This document shows positions 1-11,113 of a stretch of DNA of 64,000 nt, piece by piece; the first letter of the stretch is position 1; each line of letters starts with the position of its first letter. Below the pieces are notes generated by a model, which saw only the letters and a program-made list of their open reading frames with translations, was not told the origin of the DNA and ran no database searches. The position numbers and the translations under genes were made by a program. The DNA lies in contig JBAIAA010000537.1 of NCBI GenBank assembly GCA_037893245.1, positions 682,001 to 746,000 on the forward strand, read 5' to 3'. The DNA is from Crossaster papposus (taxonomy: Eukaryota; Echinodermata; Asteroidea; Velatida; Solasteridae).

Positions 1-904
1 TTGCTTTCTCGCACCCCTTTTTACTCTTGCCAACAGTGAAGTCATAACATATACTGCACATCTGCACCCGCACCCCTCTTTTGCTTTCTTGCACCCCTTT
101 TTATCCGAGTGCCAACAGTGAAGTCGAAACATACTGCACGTTTGCGCTCGCACCCCTCTTTTGCTTTCTCGCACCCCATTTTGCTCTTGCCAACAGTGAA
201 GTCAGTCATAACATACTGCACATTTGCACCCGCACCCCTCTTTTGCTTTCTCGCACCCTTTTTTACCCGAGTGCCAATAGTGAAGTCAAAACATACTGCA
301 CGTTTGCGCTCGCACCCCTCTTTTGCTTTCTCGCACCCCCTTTTGCTCTTGCCAACAGTGAAGTCAAAACATACTGCACATTTGCGCCCGCACCCCTCTT
401 TTGCTTTATCGCACCCCTTTTTTATCCGAGTGCCAACAGTAAAGTCAAAATATACTGCCCATTTGCACTCGCACCCCTCTTTTGTTTTCTCGCACCCCTT
501 TTTCACCGAGTGCCAACCGTTAGGTCAAAACTATTTGCGCCCGCACCCCTCTTTTGTTTTCTTGCAACCATTTTTTTCCGAGTGCCAACAGTGAAGTCAA
601 AACATACTGCACATTTGCGCCCGCACCCCTCTTTTGCTTTATCGCACCCCTTTTTTATCCGAGTGCCAACAGTGAAGTCAAAACATACTGCAAATTTGCG
701 CCCGCACCCCTCTTTTGCTTTATCGCACCCCTTTTTTATCCGAGTGCCAACAGTGAAGTCAAAACATACTGCAAATTTGCGCCCGCACCCCTTTTTTTGC
801 TTTCTCGCACCCCTTTTTCTCCGAGTGCCAACCGTTAGGTCAAAACTATTTGCGCCCGCACCCCTCTTTTGTTTTCTCGCAACCATTTTTTATCCGAGTG
901 CCAA
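1..904 (-). repeat. Minisatellite array, about 81-bp unit, first orientation
   Basis: Tandem units of about 80 bp, each with the phrases GAGTGCCAACAGTGAAGTC, ATACTGCAC and two C-rich CTCGCACCCC-type boxes. At least three variants alternate: GAGTGCCAAC, CTCTTGCCAAC, and a shorter one with CCGTTAGGTC. Long open frames across it are translations of the repeat with no start or codon logic. Positions 1 to about 285 read as an inverted copy of about 2443-2727, sharing the private variants GACTGAC and a one-base change in the spacer box, so the array grew partly by inverted duplication. Confidence 0.95.
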
Positions 905-3425
905 CAAAGAAAAAGGGGTGCAAGAAAACAACAGAGGGGTGCGAGCGCAAATGTGCAGTATGTTTTGACTTCACTGTTGGCACTCGGATAAAAAGGGGGT
1001 GCGAGAAAGCAAAAGAGGGGTGCGGGCGCAAATAGTTTTGACTTCACTGTTGGCAGTCGCTAAAAAAGGGGTGCGAGAAAACAAAAGAGGGGTGCGGGCG
1101 CAAATGTGCAGTATGTTATGACTTCACTGTTGGCAAGAGCAAAAGGGGGTGCAAGAAAGCAAACGAGGGGTGCGAGCGCAAACGTGCAGTATGTTTTGAC
1201 TTCACTGTTGGCACTCGGATAAAAAGGGGGTGCAAGAAAGCAAAAGAGGGGTGCGGGCTCAAATAGTTTTGACTTCACTGTTGGCACTCGGAGAAAAAAG
1301 GGGTGCGAGAAAACAAATGAGGGGTGCGGGCGCAAATAGTTTTGACCTAACGGTTGGCACTCGGAGAAAAAGGGGTGCGAGAAAGCAAAAAAGGGGTGCG
1401 GGCGCAAATTGGCAGTATGTTTTGACTTCACTGTTGGCACTCGGATAAAAAGGGGTGCGAGAAAGCAAAAAAGGGGTGCAAGCGCAAATGTGCAGTATAT
1501 GTTATGACTTCACTGTTGGCAAGAGCAAAAAGGGGTGCGAGAAAGCAAAAGAGGGGTGCGGGTGCAGATGTGCAGTATATGTTATGACTTCACTGTTGGC
1601 AAGAGTAAAAAGGGGTGCGAGAAAGCAAAAGAGGGTTGCGAATGCAAATTTGCAGTATGTTTTGACTTCACTGTTGGCACTCGGAGGAAAAGGGGTGCGA
1701 GAAAAGAAAAGAGGGGTGCGAGCGCAAATGTGCAGTATGTTTTGACTTCACTGTTGGCACTCAGATAAAAATGGTTGCGAGAAAGCAAAAGAGGGGTGCG
1801 GGCGCAAATAGTTACGACTTCAATGTTGGCACTCGGAGAAAAAGGGGTGCGAGAAAACAAAAGAGGGGTGCGAGCGCAAATGTGCAGTATGTTTTGACTT
1901 CACTGTTGGCACTCGGATAAAAAGGGGGTGCGAGAAAGCAAAAGAGGGGTGCGGGCGCAAATAGTTTTGACTTCACTGTTGGAACTCGGAAAAAAAAGGG
2001 GTGCGAGAAAACAAAAGAGGGGTGCGGGCGCAAATGTGCAATATGTTATGACTTCACTTGGCAAGAGCAAAAAGGGGTGCGAGAATGCAAAAGAGGGGTG
2101 CGGGCGCAAATGTGCAGTATGTTATGATGACTTCACTCTTGGCACTCGGAGAAAAAGGGGTGCGATAATAAAGCAAAAGAGGGGTGCGGGTGCAAATGTG
2201 CAGTTATGACTTCACTGTTGGCAAGAGCAAAAATGGGTGCGAGAATGCAAAAGAGGGGTGCGAGCGCAAATGTGCAGTATGTTTTGTTTTCACCGTTGGC
2301 ACTCAGAGAAAAAGGGGTGCGAGAAAGCAAAAGAGGGGTGTGGGCGCAAATTTGCATTATGTTTTGACTTCACTCTTGGCACTCGGAGAAAAAGGGGTGC
2401 GATAAAGCAAAAGAGGGGTGCGAACGCAAATTTGCAGTATATTTTGACTTCACTATTGGCACTCGGGTAAAAAAGGGTGCGAGAAAGCAAAAGAGGGGTG
2501 CGGGTGCAAATGTGCAGTATGTTATGACTGACTTCACTGTTGGCAAGAGCAAAAAGGGGTGCGAGAAAGCAAAAGAGGGGTTCGAGCGCAAACGTGCAGT
2601 ATGTTTTGACTTCACTGTTGGCACTCGGATAAAAAGGGGTGCGAGAAAGCAAAAGAGGGGTACGGGTGCAGATGTGCAGTATATGTTATGACTTCACTGT
2701 TGGCAAGAGTAAAAAGGGGTGCGGGAAAACAAAAGAGGGGTGCGAGCGCAAATGGGCAGTATATTTTGACTTTACTGTTGGCACTCGGATAAAAAGGGGT
2801 GCGAGAAAGCAAAAGAGGGGTGCGAGCGCAAATGTGCAGTATGTTATGACCTCACTGTTGGCAAGAGCAAAAAGGGGTGCGAGAAAACAAAAGATGGGTG
2901 CGGGCGCAAAGTATGTTATGACTTCACTGTTGGCAAGAGCAAAAAGGGGTGCGAGAATGCAAAAGAGGGGTGCAGGCGCAAATGTGCAGTATGTTATGAT
3001 GACTTCACTCATCTTGGCACTCGGAGAAAAAGGGGTGCGATAATAAAGCAAAAGAGGGGTGCGGGTGCAAATGTGCAGTTATGACTTCACTGTTGGCAAG
3101 AGCAAAAATGGGTGCGAGAATGCAAAAGAGGGGTGCGAGCGCAAATGTGCAGTATGTTTTGTTTTCACCGTTGGCACTCAGAGAAAAAGGGGTGCGAGAA
3201 AGCAAAAGAGGGGTGTGGGCGCAAATTTGCATTATGTTTTGACTTCACTCTTGGCACTCGGAGAAAAAGGGGTGCGATAAAGCAAAAGAGGGGTGCGAAC
3301 GCAAATTTGCAGTATATTTTGACTTCACTGTTGGCACTCGGAGAAAAAGGGGTGCGATAAAGCAAAAGAGGGGTGCGAGCGCAAATTTGCAGAATGTTAT
3401 GACTTCACTTTTGGCACTCGGAGAA
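905..3425 (+). repeat. Same minisatellite in opposite orientation, with an 875-bp higher-order repeat
   Basis: From about 905 the same unit continues as its reverse complement, typically AAAAAGGGGTGCGAGAAAGC then GAGGGGTGCGAGCGCAAATG, then a GACTTCACTGTTGGCACTCG box. A block at about 2126-2425 recurs almost unchanged at about 3001-3300, a spacing of 875 bp, with shared oddities (GATAATAAAGC, a GTTTTGTTTTCACCG variant). The array ends at about 3425 in unique sequence. No gene is supported inside. Confidence 0.95.
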
Positions 3426-3430
3426 AACTT

Positions 3431-4459
3431 CATCAGTGTCTGTCATCTGCAGAATTTTTTTCAGCTGACATACAGAAACGTGAACATTTAACAGTTCTTT
3501 GTATAAGCTAATTTGACTTCCAGTCGATTTTACTGAAATGTTTTTTAAAAATATTTATGACATCATCAGTGCAAAGTTTGCCGTTCCATCGTGGGTTTAC
3601 GGCCCCTATTCTGTGTGTATTTTATGTGATGCCCATTGCCAAAGCCAAACAAAAATCTTCCTTTATCTCCGCTGTGCACTGTTGTTGCAATATTAGCGAT
3701 TTTAGACCCGTTTTCTAAGAGTAATATGAGCTTTTGTCCGCCCATGTTCTCGAGAGCTGGCTAATTATCGCTCTCTAGCTCTCAGTCTTAATGTCACGCT
3801 GGACGATAGAGTACGTACGCCTCCCGGCGTAATTTTGCCCATTTTGCTCAAAGTGACTAGCTTTAGCTTCGTTTATTTCTACCTCATCATTGTCTTCATT
3901 TTGCACATTATGACCTAGTATATGTCATGGTCAACCTCATTATCTTCGTCACTCATTTCGTCTTCATGTCTCTCTGGCATCATATATTCATATATAAATT
4001 CATAATAAAAGTTGTATTATTGATGTGGTAAGCACCGACATTCTCTTGCCAGAAAGGAAAGGACAGCATAACGTTTAGAACATCATTTGTTTAGTTTGCC
4101 GTTCAATTCATATTTTGTACATAAACTATAACCCATAGGTACTGCGCTTTACAGTGCAAGTTACGCTGTTGGTATTCAGAGAGTCAAGTTACAAAGACAT
4201 GCACGCCAACCCACAGCCTAAATACATGTAGAAGCTAGATAGAAGGTCAGTGCATGTTGGTGAATTACTAAACAGCGCGCTCACAGCGCTCGCAAACTCT
4301 GCAGTCGTATACGCCATCTGCTGTTTAGATAAAGTTGCGTAATTCTCGAGGTTAAGCGCTGCAATGGTCAGGGATCGTGGGTGATTGTGTGCTCTCTTAT
4401 TGGCTCTATCTGTCAGCGCACAAACTATGGGCGCTGTGTCGTTATTGGCCCATTCTGGT
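3431..4459. other. Intergenic, no recognisable feature
   Basis: About 1 kb of AT-rich sequence without a convincing ORF, splice-bounded exon or clear repeat. Short open frames near 4189-4699 have no codon bias or domain and overlap the palindrome at 4460. Confidence 0.6.
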
Positions 4460-4497
4460 TTGTACACGAACCATCGGTACCGATGGTTCGTGTACAA
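4460..4497. repeat. Perfect 38-bp palindrome
   Basis: Two 19-bp arms meet at GGTACC with no spacer; each arm reads TTGTACACGAACCATCGGT. All 19 base pairs match and the next pair outwards does not. It would extrude as a cruciform. It stands alone, is followed within 50 bp by a tandem array, and resembles the stem of a fold-back element or a recombination scar. Confidence 0.95.
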
Positions 4498-4542
4498 TCA
4501 ATTAAATGTCACTTCTATCGAGAGTGTCCGAGTAATGAGATA

Positions 4543-5080
4543 TTGCACAGACCAAATTACTGGAGCTAGACAAGTAGCCGTTCCTTGTTTAAGTATTGTA
4601 CAGACCATTTTGCTGGGGCCAGCTATACAAGTTTGTCCCTGGTTTAGATATTGTACTGACCATTTTGCTGGAGCTAGACAAGTCTGTCCCTGGTTTTAGT
4701 ATTGTACCGGCCATTTTGCTGGGGCTGGACAAGTCTGTCCCTGGTTTAAGTATTGTACAGAACATTTTGCTGGGGCTATACAAGTCTGTACCTGGTTTAG
4801 ATATTGTACAGACCACTTTGCTGGGGCTAGACAAGTCTGTCCCTGGTTTAGATATTGTACAGACCATTTTGCTGGGGCTAGACAAGTTTGTCCCTGGTTT
4901 AGATATTGTACAGACCACTATTTGCTGGGGCTAGACAAGTCTGTCCCTGGTTTAAGTATTGCACAGACCATTTTGCTGGGGCTAGACAAGTCTGTCCCTG
5001 GTTTAAGTTTTGTACAAGTTTGTCCCAGGTTTAGATATTACAGGCCATTTTGCTGGAGCTAGACAAGTCTGTCCCTGTAT
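4543..5080. repeat. Tandem array, about 51-bp unit, about ten copies
   Basis: Units contain TTGTACAGACCATTTTGCTG, then GGGGCTAGACAAGTCTGTCC, then CTGGTTTAAGTA. Divergence is moderate and the last copies are shortened. Units abut with no unique spacers, so this is a minisatellite. The open frames on both strands are repeat translations. Confidence 0.93.
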
Positions 5081-5094
5081 GATTTAGTTCAGCA

Positions 5095-5543
5095 TTTTAT
5101 GTGCTTGAAATCTTGTTTTGCGAAACCTGTTGTTAAGTTTATTACGAAACTTCAATAAATTCATAGTATATCCAGAATGTTTAGAGAACTGAATTCTGTG
5201 TGTCTTGCGTGTTCACTTTCATTTGCCTTGGTTTCAATTTCTCTTAATATTTGCACACAAAAAACGAAACAGACGCACATAAAATATACATCACCAAGCT
5301 ACAAAACAGCACTGAGAAAAATCTTTAAAATAAGAAGCACTTAAATGGTGAACATTTTCCTTGTATTAAAGTTAATGAAAAAAAGTGCATATTTTTTAAT
5401 TATTCTAAAGAGCGAAAATTGTATTTGTATTTAACAGCCTAGATTTTAAACTTTTCAAAACTTTCACTGACAACGATAAAATGAGAGCACTTATTCTTCA
5501 CAATAACCTGGAATGTGAAATAGTGCAATTAAATGTGAAGGTG
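5095..5543. other. Intergenic, no recognisable feature
   Basis: AT-rich sequence between the tandem array and receptor copy 1. It has no similarity to the 3' flanks of receptor copies 2 and 3, which fixes the duplication breakpoint at about 5546. Confidence 0.6.
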
Positions 5544-6358
5544 TTAGCAATAGATGACCGTGTTGAGCCAAGAATTGCTGTAGCGCAAACTTTCAATGAA
5601 AATTAATATTAAGAAGTTTACTTTTTCCAAGTGCAGTGATGTGGGCAGCCATGTGACGCAGACGGTGCCTGTGATAATCATAAATGTTTTGAGAGCTTTT
5701 ACATTTGATCGATGCAGCTGAACCTGTGCATCGTCAACATTGATCTCAGCTGCTGCTATACGCCGTGCATGATGCCTCGCTATCAATATCATTTTCCAAT
5801 ACAGAACAATTATAATAAAAACAACTGATATTAAAAAAGAACTATCAAGTACGTCTTCAATTATTTGCAACTTTTTAAAATGCTGAGCTACTATGCGGAA
5901 AGTGAACACAACAAGACAGAGTAAAGTTGCATATGTCAAGGCAATGTAAGCTCGTCTTTTAGTGGCTAATGTTGGCATTTTGAGAGGTTGTAATACTGCA
6001 ATGTAGCGGACCGCAGTTATCACTACCAGAATGCACAATTCCAGCATTTGAAACAAAATAACTATAATTTCAAGGACTGGTATATCAACATGCAGCATGA
6101 AACCTGCATAAAGAAGACCAAATAAGCCAACTCCAACATCGGTAATCGTTAGGGCTACCACCAGCAGCTTAGTGACGTCATGCATGTCATGTATATGCCA
6201 TGTAACACCAGCAGAGAAAACGAGTTGCAGATGATACAAAACAAGCAGTTTAAACTAAGAACGCAGATACGTATGTGGAAACAATCTTTGCCTTCGTCGA
6301 TATCGTCTGCAAGTGATGAATTTTCACACAGTTCTGATACGTTTTCCATGTTTTCCAT
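5544..6358 (-). pseudogene. Class A GPCR copy 1, frameshifted and 3'-truncated
   Basis: This is a diverged paralogue of the intact receptor at 42476-43336. The first ATG gives an N-terminus with a short in-frame repeat (MENMENVSE). A 2-bp TA insertion in the TATA stretch near 6193 shifts the frame at the end of TM1, so TM1 lies in one frame and TM2 to TM7 in the next. TM3 ends AVRY, TM6 keeps VTWLP and TM7 keeps NTVIY. The frame stops straight after TM7 at a foreign TAA, losing the last 20 residues; similarity to the other copies ends here at about 5546, so it was truncated by a rearrangement rather than by a point mutation. It is probably non-functional unless the allele is polymorphic. Confidence 0.85.
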
Positions 6359-7380
6359 TTTAAGAGGCTGTGATATTCCGTGCTCGGTAGATTTGAGCTC
6401 GCTTGACAGGCACTTGACCAATCTTCCCAGAAACAGAAAACTAATTTAGTGGTGTAATGTATAATGCTTAAGATGATGTAAATACTGTTCCTCAGAAACC
6501 AGTGGAAGAGCTTCGTTTTTAATGAAGACTTTCGTGCACGAAACAAAGGGCAGGGCATTCTTTTCAGAACCACGCAACTCACAATAGAGAATTATCCACA
6601 TGGTGCTTGCTACTGCAACGAACGTATATCTTATTTCTGTTCACCATGCAAACCTTCAAATCTCACACGAGACATCAGATGATTCAGACACTGTTCAATG
6701 TGCGTCACTGTTCACAGTGCTTCAGTATAAGTTAATAGCAGAACGTCATGGATTCACCACCACGAGGGCAACCAAACTCACAGACAGTGGCGGACTTCAG
6801 AAGAACTCAGAAAGGCTCCTAGCAGAACTGAAATGCACGGTTAGTGGGGATCATCAGTTGTAATAGTACTGTGTAACGTTCGTGCATATAAATAGTTTCT
6901 CAATTCCAGTTGAACTAGTGCTGTATTGGATACATACCAACAAGCACATCAGTTACATTATGGTGCTGTGTATCTGTCAATTTCGGACGATCTCACTCCA
7001 GGTGCATCGAATACTTCTAATTTAGCATCAAGTAAAGGTCAGTCCATTTGAATTGTCATTAAGCGTGGTTTCCAGAGTTGTGGTGCAAGAATTGATTTCC
7101 CAGCGTCTCATACAGTATACGTCAGACGTGATTGTGTGTACATATCGTTTTAGACACGTTTCTACGGCGTGGTGGACGGTGGACGTATACTATCCAATCA
7201 AAACCAGTGCAAGCCGCATGCCTGTGCTCCATCCAATCCTTTGGCAAGGTATTGTTTACATTATGCTTTTGCTAATGCAAGCTGCACATTAAGCAAGAAT
7301 TAATTTATTCAAATCAACTACTTAGCAAAAATGTACAGGTGACTAGGCTGGGAGGGATTTGTCAATGTCTAGTCTACAGG

Positions 7381-7412
7381 GTGTCCCCCCCCCCCCCCCC
7401 CCCTCCCCCCCA
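7381..7412. repeat. Poly-C tract
   Basis: A C-run interrupted by one T. The corresponding place in duplication 4 (about 19487-19519) has a shorter, TC-interrupted run, and copies 2 and 3 lack most of it, so it is a fast-evolving mononucleotide tract. Confidence 0.9.
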
Positions 7413-7673
7413 AAAAGGATGATTTCTAACAATAAGATTTAGTTTGACAAAGATATGCATTATTTTAATATGGCTATTGATCATGTTTACCATAAAGTAG
7501 GAGTAAAATGCTTCCCATGCAACGATACCTTGATTGCATTATTCCAGTGATGCATCACTGAGAAACACTGTCGGAAAATGGTATGTGAGAACCCTTTTGG
7601 GATAGTTCATGGTCAGACATGATGCCGCAAGAGTGAACGCCTCTCGCCGCAAGAGTTGGCGGCCAGCGGATCT

Positions 7674-7919
7674 TGGGCCCAATTTCTTGGCTCTGCTTAC
7701 CGTTAGCGAAAAATCTCCGCTTACTATAGCAGAAAATTCGGTGATTACGGTAAACGTATTTCACGCGTTAGCGAGGAATTTTGGTCTCTAAGCATGCGTA
7801 CAACCCGTAACTAAGGATTCTGTGCTTAAAGCACCAAATTTTTCTGCTAGCGCAGTTAGCGGAAAATGATGGCCGTAAGCGAGGAATTATGTGGTTAACA
7901 GAGCCAAGAAATTGGGCCC
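7674..7919. mobile_element. MITE with GGGCCCAATTTCTTGG termini
   Basis: About 246 bp bounded by TGGGCCCAATTTCTTGGCTC and its reverse complement. Inside are repeated TTAGCGAAAA- and TAAGCGAGGAATT-type segments that fold back on each other. It is non-coding. A second copy lies at 19763-20014 in duplication 4, at the same relative position, so the insertion predates that duplication. Confidence 0.85.
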
Positions 7920-7929
7920 TGATCAGAGC

Positions 7930-8294
7930 ACACGCTGCCCAGACTTGGCGTTCAGTAGTGTCGTTTCCGCTACTTTAACCCATGCTGGGCCATGCAGCGC
8001 GACACTCCCGTTGCATCTAACTTGTCGTCTGAAAGTGCTGCCATATTGCGGTAGTGCCTAGAACTACCGACGCTTGTTCTTGCGTTCACTGGCGTTAAAG
8101 CGCGTTCATGCGCGTCAAAAATGATAGATATCTGGCGTTGAGTTGCGGCAAGTAGCGGCAACTCGCGTTCTCCAACGCGCGTTCGTAGCAGACGAGGGAT
8201 TTTTTCAGGCGTTCTGGACTGTTGCGGCAAAAAACGCAAGTCAACGCCAAAGTTTGCGTGTCGTCTGCTCCCAGCTTTAGGCATCTCACCCCGG
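7930..8294. repeat. GC-richer duplicated segment with GGCGTT/AACGCC motifs
   Basis: Starts near CCAGACTTGGCGTTCAGTAG and contains many short CGTTnnnGGCG runs. It is repeated at about 20025-20396. The open frames on the minus strand are similar in both copies but differ by indels without frame conservation, so I do not call a gene. It may be another MITE whose ends I cannot place. Confidence 0.5.
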
Positions 8295-8322
8295 CATCTC
8301 TTTGCCGCGCGGCAAAGAGATG
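8295..8322. repeat. Perfect 28-bp palindrome
   Basis: CATCTCTTTGCCGC joined to its exact reverse complement. The identical palindrome is at 20397-20424, and a decayed version is near 21706-21733 (TTTGCCGCGCGCGGAAAAGA). Confidence 0.95.
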
Positions 8323-8417
8323 AAACAGATGCGTAAGCTATATCAACTATTTATTTTTTGTTTGCCCACTTACAGAATCGGGTCACGTGATAAGTGCGCT
8401 CTCTAGTTTCTGTATAA

Positions 8418-9389
8418 GGCTACATAAAAAAAATGAATTGTTTCTCATCAGAACCCTTTTGAAAAAATGGTCCGTCAGGGCATTTTATATTTTATATTTT
8501 ATAGAATAAAAATGTCGCCGAATCTTTGAAACCGGTATCTGACTAAACAACTACAGGCGCGCTGGTTTCGTTCGTGCCTACCGCATATACATACATGTAC
8601 ATGTACATGTTGATGAACCGGGCGTTGGTGGTAAGCGCTGATGTGCATTTAGCTCTGATATGATAATTTTTGTTGCGACCTGAGAACGTATAGGTTACTA
8701 CTTCCGTGGCTCAGCTGCGCGGCAGAGCATGTACGCTACCCGGAATGCCGTGCGTTTTTCGACACAGAAATCTATGAAGCTCGTCTGGTGTTTTCCAGCG
8801 CCCAGTTATAGTATGGGCGCCACCGCGGTAGGCGCGCTCGCTTAGTATGCGGGGGTGAAAGCGCTAGTTGACAAAAACTTCGTTGGGACATTGCATTCTT
8901 TATCTAAATTACAAATTGTTTTCGTTGATTTACTTTCCAAAACTGACCAATGCACACATTTCATATAGAATAAAAGCTTAAATAATGCTGGTAGAAACAC
9001 AAAAATATAGTTAAGTCGATTTATTTTCCCATCAGTTATTTTGAGCACCCCAGTTTTTGTTAATGAAAGAGGCACACAGACACCGTTCTCACTACTATAC
9101 TCGGCTTCTCCGATCTCCTGTCCGGCGTCGATTTAGATTTTTCCGGTTTGCTTCTGCTGGAACATGTATGGCCACTAAAAACATTCACTTGGCCCGCGTG
9201 AGTTTTAACTGTTATTGCTTTCAACAGCGTATTTTTACAGCATATACAAAATAAAAAAATAAAAAATCTCGGAATTTTCGGGCGTCCGGTACATTTATAT
9301 TTTGTTTATAAAATATAAAAAAATATCCACCCGGCACGAAAAATTGGCCCGGCCGCTGATGAGAAACAATCAATTTTTTGTATGTAGCC
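8418..9389. mobile_element. 972-bp DNA transposon, TSD TAA (PIF/Harbinger-like footprint)
   Basis: Termini GGCTACATA... and ...TATGTAGCC are inverted repeats of about 35 bp that include TTGTTTCTCATCAG. TAA is present on both sides (8415-8417, 9390-9392). Duplication 4 has the uninterrupted site, CTGTATAAATATAACTC at about 20513-20529, with one TAA, so both ends and the 3-bp duplication are seen directly. A TWA target fits the PIF/Harbinger superfamily; this assignment is inference. No transposase is visible, so it is non-autonomous. Confidence 0.9.
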
Positions 9390-9439
9390 TAAATATAACT
9401 CTATAGATTCAAAGCATCAACCATTTCCATATGGTACAC

Positions 9440-10080
9440 TGATTTGCTCAGAGAATGATTAATGGAACTTATATAGAAACTGATTTGTCAAAATCTGTTT
9501 TGGTCAAAAAATTTGATTTACAAAAATCCAAACTTTTTAAAATTGGGTTAGGTATAATGGATGCTCTAGAAGCCAAAACGATAGCGACAAAGCATTCTGA
9601 CAGCTACTATAAATTCTACATCCGCTGCCAAAAATGGCACAGTAATACTGCAATGGTCACAAAGCGATCGATGGCACACATCACAACGGGCTAATAAACC
9701 GATAAAAGACGCTGTCAGCCTCCTGACATGCCTGAAGCGAATGCTATACATAATGCACATAATACACGCCACCAACACAATAGCCTATGATGACCAACTT
9801 GACATGGATGGATAGACGCAAAAAAACCAGCAATCTAAGTGGCCAATTGTGCGTACTGGACCATCATGAATACATAATCGGTAAGTGTAATAATAATATT
9901 ATCTGATACTTACAAAAAGGTCAGGATAGTTTTGAATAGGTATTTCTGTGCATATTTCTTGATCATGTTGATCGAATCGACATAACATGGGCGCAGACAT
10001 GTTGAATTACCTAGTTGATGACGTAGAAGTTTTCAACCAACCAAGAGCAAGCATTGTCTCGTAATGGCAATCCTGTTTGG
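9440..10080. repeat. Left arm of a long inverted-repeat family
   Basis: From about 9600 this arm is the reverse complement of 10460-10842 plus 12121-12240, with a roughly 380-bp centre at 10080-10460. Landmarks include GACGCTGTCAGCCTCCTGAC and CATGTTGATCGAATCGACAT. Other copies are about 20600-21235 (left arm), 45655-46070 with 60573-61319 (centre and right arm), and 61671-62760 (left arm). This is probably an old fold-back DNA element. The ORFs over it are antisense mirror translations of each other. Confidence 0.75.
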
Positions 10081-10459
10081 GAAAAAAAAATCGCCGCCCG
10101 GTTACCCGTCCGCCATTTTGTTAGTGGTCAACACGATAGTAAAAATACCCGGTTGTATCATGCACTTCAACGGCGCAGCAGCTATAAAATCAGTAAACTG
10201 TGTTAGACAGGCAGTTTCATCGGTGAATTTATCCCCCCCCCCCCCCGAGTCAATGGCGGATGCAGTTGTATTACACGATAGATCTGACAAGCCGGATTTG
10301 CATGTTGCTTGGTTTAATAACCACCACGGTTTCACTCAAAATCGAAGTTTTTTTGAACATTTAATATAAACAGGTGCATGACATTGTCAGGATGATCGTG
10401 GTGGTTAGCAACCTCAACTGCCGACACGCGAATTGTTTTTCAATTCAATGTTTTTCCCC

Positions 10460-10842
10460 AAACAGGATTGCCATTACGAGACCTCTTGATTGGTCGAAAA
10501 CTTCTACGTCATCAACTTGGTAATTTAACATGTCTGCGCCCATGTTATGTCGATTCGATCAACATGATCAAGAAATACGCACAGAAATACCTATTCAAAA
10601 CTATTCTGACCTTTTGTGTAAGTAGCAGATATATTACACTTGTTACCGATTATGTATTCATGATGTTCCAGTCCGCACAATCGGCCACTTAGATGGCTGT
10701 TTTCTTTCCGTCTATCCAGTTGGTCATCATAGGCTATTGTGCTGGCGGCGTGTATTGTGTGCATTATGTTTAGCAATCGCTTCAGGCATGTCAGGAGGCT
10801 GACAGCGTCTTTTATCAGTTTATTAGCCCTTTGTGGTGTGTG
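10460..10842. repeat. Right arm of the long inverted-repeat family
   Basis: Inverted copy of the left arm at 9600-10080, starting CCCAAACAGGATTGCCATTA. The point ACAGG-ATT-GCC at about 10473-10481 is the empty counterpart of the 14.5-kb insertion at 46071-60569. The arm is interrupted at 10842 by the element 10843-12120 and continues at 12121. Confidence 0.8.
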
Positions 10843-11113
10843 TAAGGTGGCCCTGAAGGGACTCCGCAGATCGTGAATATTGACGTCAATATTCACGACA
10901 AATTTCACGACTTAATTCCTCAAAGTCGCGAATATTTACGTCAAATTTGACGTCAATATTCACGACTTTCACAAAAAGTCGCGAATATTGACGTCAAATT
11001 TGACGTCGATATTCGCGTCCAATTTCACGACTTCCCCGAAAGTCGCGAATATTGACGTCAATATTCGCGACAAAATTCACGACTTTCCTCAAAGTCAGTA
11101 CAGTATGCATGCA

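Larger units (their letters stand above)
5547..10480. repeat. Segmental duplication, copy 1
   Basis: Carries receptor copy 1 and its upstream flank, then a tail shared with 19129-21530. It matches duplications 2 and 3 from 5547 to about 7622, where they diverge after CAGACATGATG. From about 7009 to about 10400 it matches duplication 4 closely, apart from the 972-bp element at 8418-9389 and small indels. Copies 1 and 4 are therefore each other's closest relatives in the tail. Confidence 0.85.

Noticed and set aside
81..968. 295-codon open frame and several others across 1-3430
   Set aside because: All are frames through the 81-bp repeat; both strands are equally open.
4543..5080. Possible CRISPR-like array
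   Set aside because: The whole unit repeats; there are no unique spacers, and the sequence is eukaryotic.
8842..9075. 77-codon minus-strand frame in the 972-bp element
   Set aside because: No similarity to a transposase and no supporting copy; treated as chance.
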